Assembly: GCF_024752355.1 (NCBI RefSeq)
Contig: NZ_JANTHZ010000010.1
Location: 114,542-178,541, forward strand
Length of the DNA: 64,000 bases
Reading direction: 5' to 3'
Source: Ancylobacter mangrovi
Lineage (GTDB): Bacteria; Pseudomonadota; Alphaproteobacteria; Rhizobiales; Xanthobacteraceae
Shown here: positions 1 through 8,007 of the stretch, piece after piece
How the letters are laid out: each line of letters begins with the position of its first letter
Position numbering within the stretch: position 1 is the stretch's first letter
The notes under the pieces: model-generated
The model's input: the letters and a program-made list of their open reading frames with translations, nothing else
Told to the model about the DNA's origin: nothing
The model's database searches: none
Made by a program: the position numbers and the translations under genes

Positions 1-985
1 CGTCGTTGCGGGCCTCGATCTCGCCCGGATAGACGATCTCGTCGAAGCCCTTGGCCAGCGGCGCCTGCTTCAGCTCCGCGATCAGCGCCTCCATGCGTGC
101 GCCGAACTCGGCCAGCGGCTGGAAGGCGGCAATGTCGAAGGCGATCATGAAATGGCCGGTGCGGCCGGGACGCTCGAACTGGTAGGGCCCGCTCACCGCC
201 TTGCCGAAGCCGCTGCCGCTGAGCACGCCGGAAAGCATGTCCATCATCACCGCGATGGCGTAGCCCTTGTGCTGCGCCATCGGAAGGATGTTGCCGGCCA
301 GCGCCGCGGCGGCGTCGGTGGTCGGCTCGCCCGCCGCGTCGATCGCCCAGCCCTCGGGAATGGCGAGCTTCTTCTGCTGCGCGAGGTAGATCTTGCCCCG
401 CGCGACGGCGGTGTTGGCGATGTCGAGCACCATCGGCGCGTGCCGCCCGGCGGGCGCCGCCCAGGACCATGGATTGGTGCCCACGCTCTTGGCCCGCCCG
501 CCCCATGGCGCCATGGCCGGGCTGGCATTGGTCGACAGGAAGCCGACGCAGCCCGCGCGCGCGGCCATCAGCGTGAAGTACATCGCCGTGCCGAAATGGT
601 TGGAGTTGCGCAGCGCCGCGACGCCCACCCCATGCGCCCGGGCGCGCGCGATCGTCTCCTCCATGGCGCGGGCGGTCAGCACCTGGCCCATGCCGTCATG
701 GCCGTCGATGACGCAGATCGCGCCGGCGTCGACCACGCGCTCAGGTGCCGCCACCGGCGCGACGACGCCCGCGCGCAGCCGCGCCGCATACCAGGGCAGG
801 CGCATCACGCCGTGGGACTGGTGCCCCCAAAGGTCGGCCTGCACCAGCGTGTCGGCCACCAGCCGCGCATCCTCTTCGGACATGCCGCAGGAAGCGAAGA
901 CGGCGCCGGCGAAATCGCGAAGCGGCCCGTCGGCGACCGGGACCAGCCCGTCCGGGGCGCGCGTGGCGGCATCAGGAGACGGCAT
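1..985 (-). CDS. Ldh2-family malate/L-lactate-type dehydrogenase, C-terminus cut by window edge
   Basis: NAD(P)-dependent 2-hydroxyacid or imine oxidoreductase of the Ldh2/YiaK family, cytosolic. The frame opens at ATG 985 with an AAGGA Shine-Dalgarno about 8 bases upstream and stays open to the left edge, giving 328 visible codons of a family that is usually 340-360, so only a short tail is missing. Visible family hallmarks are the SHGV segment near residue 55, GHDGMGQV near 95, the NSNHFG segment near 125 and the GTNP segment near 165. It lies 3 bases after the cupin gene and is the most distal visible gene of the minus-strand importer operon. A second Ldh2 paralogue sits in the same operon (4375-5472); the two differ clearly in sequence, so they probably act on different substrates. 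The substrate is unknown. Confidence 0.9.
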   Translation of the reverse strand, partial: MPSPDAATRAPDGLVPVADGPLRDFAGAVFASCGMSEEDARLVADTLVQADLWGHQSHGVMRLPWYAARLRAGVVAPVAAPERVVDAGAICVIDGHDGMGQVLTARAMEETIARARAHGVGVAALRNSNHFGTAMYFTLMAARAGCVGFLSTNASPAMAPWGGRAKSVGTNPWSWAAPAGRHAPMVLDIANTAVARGKIYLAQQKKLAIPEGWAIDAAGEPTTDAAAALAGNILPMAQHKGYAIAVMMDMLSGVLSGSGFGKAVSGPYQFERPGRTGHFMIAFDIAAFQPLAEFGARMEALIAELKQAPLAKGFDEIVYPGEIEARND

Positions 986-988
986 GGC

Positions 989-1411
989 TCAGATCCTTCC
1001 GCCGCGCTCGGAATCGATGGACCGCGTGTCGCCGGTGGCGACGATGGTGCGGGTGGCCTCAATCGAGGCGTAGGTCCAGAAGATCCGCATCCGCTCCGTT
1101 TCCGAGGTGTTGATGAAGCGGTGCGGCAGGTTGGCCGGCACCCAGGTGGTGTCGCCCGCGCCCATGCGGTGCGCGGTGCCGTCGATCTCAACGACCGCCT
1201 CGCCCTCCAGCACCATCACGCTCTCCTCGCAATTGTGGGTGTGGAGCGCGATTGCCGCGCCGGGGGCGAACTCGGTGATGCCGTTGAGCAGGCTGGTCGA
1301 GCCCGAGGCGCGCGTCACCAGCGGAATGGTGCGCGCCCCGTTGCCACGGTCATGCGGCGTGATCTCGCCCGGCCGCAGGATCGCGGCTCTCGCGCGCGGC
1401 GTGTCGTTCAT
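989..1411 (-). CDS. single-domain cupin protein
   Basis: Small beta-barrel cupin of 140 residues. The two cupin motifs are visible: HTHNCEE followed by GEAVVEIDG, and GAGDTTWVPANLPHRF, with two His and a Glu in the first and one His in the second as likely metal ligands. An upstream in-frame ATG at 1465 exists, but I chose 1411 because it has AAGGAAA 8 bases upstream and because the residues before it are low-complexity and not cupin-like. It sits between DUF4387 and the first Ldh2 gene on the same strand. Small cupins in catabolic operons are often isomerases, dioxygenases or ligand sensors; nothing here decides which. Confidence 0.85.
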   Translation of the reverse strand: MNDTPRARAAILRPGEITPHDRGNGARTIPLVTRASGSTSLLNGITEFAPGAAIALHTHNCEESVMVLEGEAVVEIDGTAHRMGAGDTTWVPANLPHRFINTSETERMRIFWTYASIEATRTIVATGDTRSIDSERGGRI

Positions 1412-1528
1412 CTGGCTGTTTCCTTGGGCTCGGCGGCGGTGGCGGCGGTCCTCGCCATCCCGCATCCGCCGGCCCGGCCGCTGCGGGCCGGACCGGCGTT
1501 TCGCGTGGAGCGGTTCTGCGAGGCGCCG

Positions 1529-1840
1529 TCAGTCCGGAATTTCGAGCTCGACCAGCGGGCCGTGCTGCTGGCCGCCATAGATGTCGCCGCAGTCGCGCGA
1601 GCCCTGGATCGCCGGCCGCGGGATCGAGATCTTGATCGCCCGCGCCGCGTCGTGCTCGAAGAAGGTCACCTCCTCCTCCGGCACGCGGTAGATCGAGGCG
1701 AAGCTCGCCTTGGTCAGCACCTTGGAGGCGCAGACCTTGCGGTAGACGTCGTCGGTCTCGAACATCACATCGAAGGTCAGCGTGAACGGGCCGGCATTCT
1801 TCGACCGGATCAGACGCGCCAGATCACCCAGTTTCGCCAT
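1529..1840 (-). CDS. DUF4387 domain protein
   Basis: A 103-residue cytosolic protein that matches the DUF4387 pattern (an MAKLGDLARLIRSKNAGPF-like opening, then FETDDVYRKV and a VEEEVTFFEHD-like stretch). Members of this family are regularly encoded directly next to AtuA-family proteins, or fused to them, and that is what is seen here: it follows the AtuA-family gene by 3 bases. The pair is therefore likely one functional unit, perhaps two subunits of one enzyme. The biochemical role of DUF4387 is not established to my knowledge. No signal peptide or membrane segment is visible. Confidence 0.85.
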   Translation of the reverse strand: MAKLGDLARLIRSKNAGPFTLTFDVMFETDDVYRKVCASKVLTKASFASIYRVPEEEVTFFEHDAARAIKISIPRPAIQGSRDCGDIYGGQQHGPLVELEIPD

Positions 1841-1843
1841 CGC

Positions 1844-3217
1844 TCAGACCTCCAGGAACTCGGTGCGGAACATCTCCAGCGGATGGTCCGGCTCGACGAT
1901 GTGGTTGAGGTTGAAGCGGTACACCGCCCCGCGGTTCACATGGCTCGGCGCCATCGGGTAGGCGATGCCGGTGATGAGCCCGCGCCATTCCGGAATCGGG
2001 TAGTGGACCGCGAAATGGGCGAAGGTCTTGGCGATAGAATCGGTGATTGCCTCGTCGGCGGTGGTGATGGTGAAGACCAGCCCGACCTCGTGGCCGATCT
2101 GGTCGGCGAGCGGCTCCAGCGAGCCCATCACCCCGTCGCGGCCATAGACGCGGACATGGATGTCGTAGTCCTCGCGCCCGAGCCGGCCCTGGAACATCTC
2201 CTGCACGCGGGCGAAGAACTTGTCCTGCATGCCCTCCAGCCAGGAATCGAGCTGGCGCAAGATGAAGGGCTCGCGCACGCCGCCGATGATCAGCGCCTGG
2301 TAGCCGGCGAGCTCGGAGCCTTCGAGCTTGATGGTGAGGCGCCCGGACGGGCGGAAGCTCGAGCCGCGCACACGCACGGCGCGCTCGTTCAGCGCCTCGT
2401 ACTGGGCGTCGAGCGTGTCGATAGTGCCGCTCGGCTCGGTGATGAGGAACGGGTCGGCGTTCTCGTAGAGCGTGTGCGAGGCGACGCTCTGGGGGCTGCA
2501 GCGGACGTCGAAGTCCATCGGCTCGATGTCGAAATGGTCGTCGCGCACCCAGGCCATCAGGCTGTCCGGGCGCTTGCGCTGCACCACGCAGGCAGTCCCG
2601 CATTCGAGGATCTTGGCGGCGTGCCAGGCGGCGCCGGCATTGGCGCCCATCATCAGCGGCACGGTCGCGAACAGCGAGGTGTCGGAAGCGCGGCCCGCGA
2701 GCACCACGTCGGCGCCCTTTTCGATCGCGTCGGCGATCGGCTCGTGGCCCATCATGCCGACGATATGCGAACTGCGATCGATCACCTCGTCGTTGATCGG
2801 CGGCGCGGGGTTGAGCGCGGTGATGCGCCCCTCATGCAGGCGGCGCTTGAGATAGGCCTTGTCCTGCTCCGAGCGCACGAGCGCGAGGTTGAACTTCAGC
2901 CCCTCCTCGCGGGCGATCTCCAGCGCGATGTCGCGCATCCAGTCGACGCCGGCGTCGCCGCCGCCGAAGCCGCAGGAGCCGACGATCAGCGGCGCGCCGA
3001 CCTTGGCGCGGCCGAGCAGCATCAGGCGCAGGTCGCGCTTGGTGCCCTCGCGCGAGAAATGCGGCTTGCCGCTGCCCAGATGCGCGGGGCCGGCATCGGT
3101 TGAGCCGCCATCGCAGGCGATGACGTGCGGCTCGAGCGAAATGCCGCGCGCGAACGAGGATTCAAGGAAGCCCGAACCGATCTGGCCGGACGCCGACAAA
3201 ACTCTTACTTCAGTCAT
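1844..3217 (-). CDS. AtuA-family acyclic terpene utilisation-like protein (DUF1446)
   Basis: A 457-residue protein matching the AtuA N-terminal domain (DUF1446): VRVLSASGQIGSGF at the start, IACDGGSTDAGPAHLGSG near residue 35 and IVGSCGFGGGDAG near 80. AtuA of Pseudomonas belongs to the citronellol/geraniol pathway, but this wider family occurs in many catabolic operons without terpene genes, and none of the other Atu enzymes (AtuC/F carboxylase, AtuE, AtuD) is present here. The start has a GAGGTGAG ribosome site. It lies between the importer binding protein and DUF4387. Function inferred only as catabolic, linked to whatever the ABC system imports. Confidence 0.85.
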   Translation of the reverse strand: MTEVRVLSASGQIGSGFLESSFARGISLEPHVIACDGGSTDAGPAHLGSGKPHFSREGTKRDLRLMLLGRAKVGAPLIVGSCGFGGGDAGVDWMRDIALEIAREEGLKFNLALVRSEQDKAYLKRRLHEGRITALNPAPPINDEVIDRSSHIVGMMGHEPIADAIEKGADVVLAGRASDTSLFATVPLMMGANAGAAWHAAKILECGTACVVQRKRPDSLMAWVRDDHFDIEPMDFDVRCSPQSVASHTLYENADPFLITEPSGTIDTLDAQYEALNERAVRVRGSSFRPSGRLTIKLEGSELAGYQALIIGGVREPFILRQLDSWLEGMQDKFFARVQEMFQGRLGREDYDIHVRVYGRDGVMGSLEPLADQIGHEVGLVFTITTADEAITDSIAKTFAHFAVHYPIPEWRGLITGIAYPMAPSHVNRGAVYRFNLNHIVEPDHPLEMFRTEFLEV

Positions 3218-3281
3218 CTCTCACCTCAACCGTCTCCAACCCGAATGTGCCGGCGCGACGGGGCGCCGCGCCGGCCCGGCG

Positions 3282-4316
3282 TCAGCCGAGTTCCTGCAGC
3301 GCCTGATCGACGAAGCGGGTGTCGATGAAGCGGTTGAGGTCGGGCTTGCCCTTGATGGCGCCGGCCTTCTCGTAGACGGGGATCAGCTCCTCGAAATATT
3401 CGCGCTTGAACTCGCCGTCGTTCGGCCAGGCGTTGATGTCCTTCGAGAGCTTCTCCCACACGGGCTTCAGCTCCTCGTCGGTCGCCTCCGAGGCCTTGGC
3501 GACGGTGGCGTATTTGCGGAAGCCCGCCGCGAAATACTCGTAGTCCTTGTTGGCCCGCCGGAACGACTGGATGGTGGCCTTGTTGAGGTCGACGATGGCG
3601 CGGAAATTTTCCTTGTCGTCGACCCACTTGCCGGGCACCAGCCAGGCTTCCGAGTACCAGTGCTTGTAGGCCTTCCACGGCTCGATCAGCACCTTGTAGT
3701 TGCCCTGCTTCACGATCGTGGCTGCCTGGTCGAAATGCACCGGCACCGCGGCGACGCGCCCGCTCAGCAGCGCGCGCATGCGCGAGCCCGAGCCGCCCAT
3801 TTCCACGATGGTGGTGTCGTCGATATTGATGCCGTGCTGGTTCAGCACGCCGCTCAGCAGCACGTAGATGAAGTCGCCGCGCGAGTTCAGCGCGATGGCG
3901 TTGCTGGTGTTCTTGAAGTCGTCATAGGACTTGATCATGTCGGCGTTGACGACGAACACCTGGCTCGTGCTGTTGTAGACGAGCCCGGTCAGGCGGACGT
4001 CGGCGCCGAGGCTGTTCGCCAGCATCGCGGTGACGACGTCGGAGTCGCCCGCATTGGCGGAGCCGGCGACGATCGACTGGGTGATGACCTGCATGGATTC
4101 GATGCGGTCGATCTTCGGTTCGGGGTAGCCGAGTTCCGCCAGTCCCTCGCGCAGGGCGATGACCTCGGGAATGTGGATCGCCAGGCTGAAGCCCTGGATG
4201 ACGATGCTCAGCCGCTCCTTCTCCGCGGCGAGCGCGCCGCCTCCGCCGGAAAGGACGAGGCCGGCCGCGCCGGCGCCGGCCGCACTCTGAAGCAGCCTTC
4301 TGCGTGTCAGATTCAT
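3282..4316 (-). CDS. ABC transporter substrate-binding protein, NitT/TauT (NMT1/SsuA-like) type
   Basis: Periplasmic binding protein of 344 residues. The N-terminus carries a twin-arginine-type signal (NLTRRRLLQSA, a hydrophobic glycine/alanine stretch, cleavage near ALAA at about residue 31). The mature part shows the pattern of aliphatic sulfonate/nitrate/taurine binding proteins, with a core that includes GSANAGDSDVV and LSGRVAAVPVHFDQAA. It is encoded after the two permeases, ATPase and an Ldh2 dehydrogenase and supplies ligand to that importer. The ligand cannot be read from sequence; the operon's dehydrogenases and AtuA-family protein point to an organic acid rather than a sulfonate, since no monooxygenase or sulfatase is present. 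Confidence 0.9.
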   Translation of the reverse strand: MNLTRRRLLQSAAGAGAAGLVLSGGGGALAAEKERLSIVIQGFSLAIHIPEVIALREGLAELGYPEPKIDRIESMQVITQSIVAGSANAGDSDVVTAMLANSLGADVRLTGLVYNSTSQVFVVNADMIKSYDDFKNTSNAIALNSRGDFIYVLLSGVLNQHGINIDDTTIVEMGGSGSRMRALLSGRVAAVPVHFDQAATIVKQGNYKVLIEPWKAYKHWYSEAWLVPGKWVDDKENFRAIVDLNKATIQSFRRANKDYEYFAAGFRKYATVAKASEATDEELKPVWEKLSKDINAWPNDGEFKREYFEELIPVYEKAGAIKGKPDLNRFIDTRFVDQALQELG

Positions 4317-4374
4317 TGGTAATTCCTCCCTTTTGTCGTTGATTCTTCGTGTCGTCCGCTCGCCGCGGCGATGC

Positions 4375-5472
4375 TCAGTCGATGGCGACCGGCGCGGCGA
4401 GGATCTCGAGCGGGGCGAGGCCGCAGCGCGCCGCCTCCGCGTCCAGCGCGGCGTGCACGTCGGCAGCCAGCGGGATGCCGGTGCGCAGGCGCTCCTTCTC
4501 CCGCCGTGCCTCGCGCTCGCCCGGCACCAGGATCTCCTCGACCCCGGCCGCCCGGGGCTGCGCCTTCATGCGCACGACCAGCTCGTCCATGCGGGCGAGG
4601 AACATCTCCTCCGGCATGAACAGGTCGGTGCGCAGGCACAGGAAGAAATGGCCGACATTCTGCGGCCGGTCGAAGCTCTGATGCGGGTTGCCGACCTCGC
4701 CGCCGAAGGCCGCGCCGGAGAGGACGCCGCTCAATATGTCCATCAGCATCGACAGCGCCGCGCCCTTGACGCCGCCGAAGGGCAGCATCGAGCCGCCGTC
4801 GATCAGCGCCTTGGGATCGGTGGTCGGCCGGCCTTCGGAATCGAGGGCGAGGCCGGGCGGGATCGACGTGCCGGCCTGCGCGGCGACATAGACATTGCCG
4901 CGCGCCAGCACGCTCATCGCCATGTCGAGCACGAAGGAGGGCTCGCGCCCGGCCGGCACCGCGAACGCCATCGGGCTGGTGCCGAAGAAGGGCGCGCGCC
5001 CGCCCCAGGGCGGGAAGGCCGGCGAGGCGTTGGTGAAGGCGATGCCGATCATTCCGGCTTCCATCGCCTGCAGCACGTAGAACGCCGCCATGCCGTAATG
5101 GTTGGAATTGCACACCGAGACGAGGCCGGTGCCGTGCCGGCGCGCGAGCTCGATCGCCTCGCCCATCGCCCGGCGCCCGACCACCGCGCCCATGCCGTTG
5201 TCGCCATCGACATGAGAGGCGGCATCCGCGACCTTGCGGACCGCGATGTTGGGTGCGCGGTTGTTCAGCCCTTCGCGCAGGCGCTTGAGATAGGTCGGCG
5301 CGCGGAACACGCCATGCGTGTCGGTGCCGCGCAGATTGGCGCGCACCAGGCACTCGGCGACGGTCGCCGCGTCGGCCGGCGGAAGGCCGGTGGCGGCGAA
5401 CAGGCCGGCCACGAACTCGCGCAGGCGGCCCACTTCCACATGGACGCGGCCGTCGACGTCAACCGCGCTCAT
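4375..5472 (-). CDS. Ldh2-family malate/L-lactate-type dehydrogenase (second paralogue)
   Basis: Full-length Ldh2/YiaK-family NAD(P) oxidoreductase, 365 residues. Visible hallmarks: GTDTHGVFRAPTYLKRL near residue 50, the NGMGAVVGRRAM stretch near 100, CNSNHYGMAAFY near 130, FFGTSPMAF near 170 and a glycine-rich GGVKGAALSMLMDILSG segment near 235. Its ATG overlaps the stop of the ATPase gene (ATGA at 5469-5472), so it is translationally coupled to the importer. Family members oxidise or reduce malate, lactate, ureidoglycolate, 2,3-diketogulonate or cyclic imines; the substrate here is unknown. Placement inside the transporter operon argues that it acts on the imported compound. Confidence 0.9.
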   Translation of the reverse strand: MSAVDVDGRVHVEVGRLREFVAGLFAATGLPPADAATVAECLVRANLRGTDTHGVFRAPTYLKRLREGLNNRAPNIAVRKVADAASHVDGDNGMGAVVGRRAMGEAIELARRHGTGLVSVCNSNHYGMAAFYVLQAMEAGMIGIAFTNASPAFPPWGGRAPFFGTSPMAFAVPAGREPSFVLDMAMSVLARGNVYVAAQAGTSIPPGLALDSEGRPTTDPKALIDGGSMLPFGGVKGAALSMLMDILSGVLSGAAFGGEVGNPHQSFDRPQNVGHFFLCLRTDLFMPEEMFLARMDELVVRMKAQPRAAGVEEILVPGEREARREKERLRTGIPLAADVHAALDAEAARCGLAPLEILAAPVAID

Positions 5473-6287
5473 ACCCGCGCTCCCTTCTTGAGGATCTGCC
5501 AGATCTCGCGGCGCAGGGCGAGGAACTCCGGGTCGCTCTTGAGCGCGTCGCGCCGCGGGCGGCCGAACGGCACGTCGATGATCTGCTCGATGCGGCCCGG
5601 GCGCGGCGACATCACCACGATGCGGTCGGCGAGATAGAGCGCCTCCTCGATCGAGTGGGTGACGAAGATCACCGTCTTGCGCTGGCGCTCCCAGATGGAG
5701 AGCAACTCGTCCTGCAGCAGGTCGCGCGTCTGCACGTCGAGCGCGCCATAGGGCTCGTCCATCAGCAGCACCTGCGGCTTGATGGCGAGCGCGCGGGCGA
5801 TGCCGACGCGCTGCTGCATGCCGCCGGACAGCTCGTGCGGATAGGAGTGCTCGAAGGCCGAGAGACCGACGAGGTTGACGTATTCGCGCGCGATATCGAG
5901 CCGCTCGGCCTTGCCAACGCCCGTGACCTCGAGGCCGAAGGCCACGTTGTCGATCACCTTGCGCCAGGGGAACAGCTCGAAGCTCTGGAACACCATGCCC
6001 CGGCCGTCGCCCGTGGTGTTGGTGACGTTCTTGCCGTCGAGCACCACTTGCCCGCTGTCGCAGGTCTCGATGCCGTCGATGATGCGCAGCAGCGTGGACT
6101 TGCCGCAGCCCGAGGGACCGAGCAGGACGAGGAATTCGAGGTCCTTCACCGCCAGCGAGAAGTTCTCCAGCACCGGCAGGCTGTTGCCGCGCCCGTGGTA
6201 GTATTTGGTGACGTTGCGGATCTCGAGCTTGTCGGGCGCGCCGGTCCCGGCGGGTCGCGTTTCGAGTTCGGACATTGCGAGGCTCAT
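5469..6287 (-). CDS. ABC transporter ATP-binding protein (NitT/TauT type)
   Basis: Cytosolic ATPase, 272 residues, energising the importer. All ABC motifs are intact: Walker A GPSGCGKST (residues 57-65), Q-loop at Gln101 (VFQSFELFPW), signature LSGGMQQR (153-160), Walker B LLMDEP (174-179) and the H-loop His211 in VTHSIEEA. The FELFPW stretch after the Q-loop is typical of SsuB/TauB/NrtD-type ATPases. It overlaps the permease upstream and the Ldh2 gene downstream by four bases each. ATG 6287 is taken as start; an in-frame ATG four codons later is also possible. Confidence 0.95.
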   Translation of the reverse strand: MSLAMSELETRPAGTGAPDKLEIRNVTKYYHGRGNSLPVLENFSLAVKDLEFLVLLGPSGCGKSTLLRIIDGIETCDSGQVVLDGKNVTNTTGDGRGMVFQSFELFPWRKVIDNVAFGLEVTGVGKAERLDIAREYVNLVGLSAFEHSYPHELSGGMQQRVGIARALAIKPQVLLMDEPYGALDVQTRDLLQDELLSIWERQRKTVIFVTHSIEEALYLADRIVVMSPRPGRIEQIIDVPFGRPRRDALKSDPEFLALRREIWQILKKGARV

Positions 6288-7054
6288 AGGGTCACCCGTT
6301 GTTGTTCGTACCAGGGGGCGAGCCGCCGGCCCGCTTCGCCCAGGAGCCAGTTGAAGAACAGGCTGACGATCATCAGTGTGATGAGGAGGCCGAGCACCGG
6401 CCCGGTGTCGACCAGCAGGCCGGAGCGGTGGATGAGCCCGCCATAGCCGATGATGACGAACATCTCGGCCAGCACCATCGCCCGGATGGCGTGCACGAGC
6501 CCGATGCGGGCCCCGGTGATGAGGAAGGGGTAGATGGCAGGAAGCGTCACCTTCCAGAAGATCTGCAGCGTGCCGGCGCCGAAGGACCGCGCGACCGCGA
6601 CCTGCATCGGGCTGACCCCGCGCGCGCCGTTATAGGCAGTGAGCACGATGTACCAGACGCTGGCGAGGAACACGATCGTCACCCGCAGCATGAAGCCGGT
6701 GCCGATGGTGAGGATGAACAGCGGGATCAGCGCCGCCGTGGAGGTCACGACGAACATGCTGACCCACGGCCGGAAGATCGCGTCCGCGACGTCCGAGCGC
6801 CCCATGGCGACGCCGAGCGGCATGCCGACGATGCAGGCGGCGAGGAAGCCGACGGCCATCTGCCGCAGCGAGCCGGCGAGCTCGCGCAGCATGTCGCCCT
6901 GGCGCAGCAGGTCGACATAGTCCACCGCGACCGCCGAGGGCGGGGCGAGAAGGGCAGAGCCGAGAATTCGGCCGCCGATCTCCCACAGCCCCAGGAACAG
7001 GGCGAAGCCGACGCAGGCGAGCATGATCGAGCGAAGCTTTTCCATGATGGTCAC
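6284..7054 (-). CDS. ABC transporter permease (NitT/TauT type), second
   Basis: Integral membrane permease of 256 residues with about six hydrophobic helices. The cytoplasmic EAA-type coupling loop is visible as VARSFGAGTLQIFWKVTLPA near residue 165. It overlaps the preceding permease gene (7051-7054) and the ATPase gene (6284-6287) by four bases each, so stoichiometric co-translation is likely. Together with the 7051-7881 product it forms the heterodimeric channel. No unusual feature. Confidence 0.93.
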   Translation of the reverse strand: MTIMEKLRSIMLACVGFALFLGLWEIGGRILGSALLAPPSAVAVDYVDLLRQGDMLRELAGSLRQMAVGFLAACIVGMPLGVAMGRSDVADAIFRPWVSMFVVTSTAALIPLFILTIGTGFMLRVTIVFLASVWYIVLTAYNGARGVSPMQVAVARSFGAGTLQIFWKVTLPAIYPFLITGARIGLVHAIRAMVLAEMFVIIGYGGLIHRSGLLVDTGPVLGLLITLMIVSLFFNWLLGEAGRRLAPWYEQQRVTL

Positions 7055-7881
7055 TTCCTCACATGCCAGTGCAGGATGCGGCGCTCGAACATCGCGATCA
7101 GCGACTGCGCCACCAGACCGAGCAGGCAGATCAGCAGCACCACGGAGAGCAGCGCGGCGGTGTCGAACTGCTGGGTCGAGCGCTTCATCAGCCCGCCGAG
7201 ATTGACCGCGGCGAACAGCAGCTCAGCGGTGATCATGCCGTTGATCGCCCGCGCCGAGCCGACGCGCAGCGCGGCGACGAAGAACGGCATCAGCGCCGGC
7301 AGCACGATCAGCCGCAGCCGCTGGCCGTTGCGGGCGCCGAAGGAGCGGCCGACATCGATCAGCGAGCGGCGCACGTCGCGGGCGCCGGCGATCATCACGA
7401 TCAGCACGTCGAAGAAGCTCATCAGGAAGACGAGCGCGACGCGCGCTTCGAGGAACAGCCCGAACCAGACCACCAGGAAGGGCACGAAGGCGACGGGCGG
7501 AATGGCGTAGATAGCGGTGATGAGCGGCTCGAACATCTGGCGCATCAGCTTCGAGCGCCCGATCACGATGCCGAGCGGCACGGCGAGCGCCAGCGTGAGG
7601 CCGAAGCCGAGGGCGAGCTGGATCAGCGACTGGCCGAGCGCCGACATCAGCCGCGCCAGCCAGGACGGGTCCAGGAACTTGCCGATCACCTCGACCGGCG
7701 AGGGCAGCAGCATGCCGGAGACGTGGCTCGAGCCCCACTGCCACAGGGCCAGAACGACGATGACCGACACGACCGACAGCCACCGCCTGCCAGCTAGAAT
7801 GCCTGCCGCAATCACGTTGAACGACGACGAGCCAGACGGCCCGGCGCCGTTCCGGCGGTCCTCAAGGGCTTGGATGCTCAA
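7051..7881 (-). CDS. ABC transporter permease (NitT/TauT type), first gene of the operon
   Basis: Integral membrane permease of 276 residues, about six membrane helices after a roughly 30-residue polar N-terminus. The coupling loop VGRSFGARNGQRLRLIVLPA near residue 185 contacts the ATPase. As the promoter-proximal gene it starts 85 bases from the TAGA-N2-TCTA inverted repeat at 7966-7985, which also precedes the divergent GntR gene, so repression of the whole minus-strand operon by that regulator is likely. Confidence 0.93.
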   Translation of the reverse strand: MSIQALEDRRNGAGPSGSSSFNVIAAGILAGRRWLSVVSVIVVLALWQWGSSHVSGMLLPSPVEVIGKFLDPSWLARLMSALGQSLIQLALGFGLTLALAVPLGIVIGRSKLMRQMFEPLITAIYAIPPVAFVPFLVVWFGLFLEARVALVFLMSFFDVLIVMIAGARDVRRSLIDVGRSFGARNGQRLRLIVLPALMPFFVAALRVGSARAINGMITAELLFAAVNLGGLMKRSTQQFDTAALLSVVLLICLLGLVAQSLIAMFERRILHWHVRK

Positions 7882-7965
7882 GGCCTTTCCTCACTGGGGT
7901 TTCCTCCGCTCGGCGGCTTTTGCCGCTCTTGGCCGCTTGAAAGCGCAGCCTTTTTTCGAGTAGAC

Positions 7966-7985
7966 TTGTGTAGATGTCTAGTCAA
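7966..7985. promoter_or_regulatory. candidate GntR operator in the importer/GntR divergent promoter
   Basis: A 20-base interrupted palindrome TTGTGTAGATGTCTAGTCAA: the TTG, TAGA, TCTA and CAA segments are mirror images around a central TG. It is centred between the ABC permease start (7881, minus) and the GTG start of the GntR/HutC gene (8008, plus). HutC-subfamily regulators commonly bind sites with a GTCTAGAC-like or TGTNTAGACA-like core, which this resembles. The repeat is seen directly; binding is inference. Confidence 0.6.
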
Positions 7986-8007
7986 CTTAACCAGCGATGC
8001 GAGCAGC

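Noticed and set aside
152..3103. A 983-codon open frame on the plus strand
   Set aside because: It is antisense to the Ldh2, cupin, DUF4387 and AtuA genes; its translation is rich in Arg, His and Ala with no domain, as expected from GC-rich antisense frames. The same applies to the other very long frames opposite real genes, such as 23279-25207, 31095-33716 and 41379-43859.
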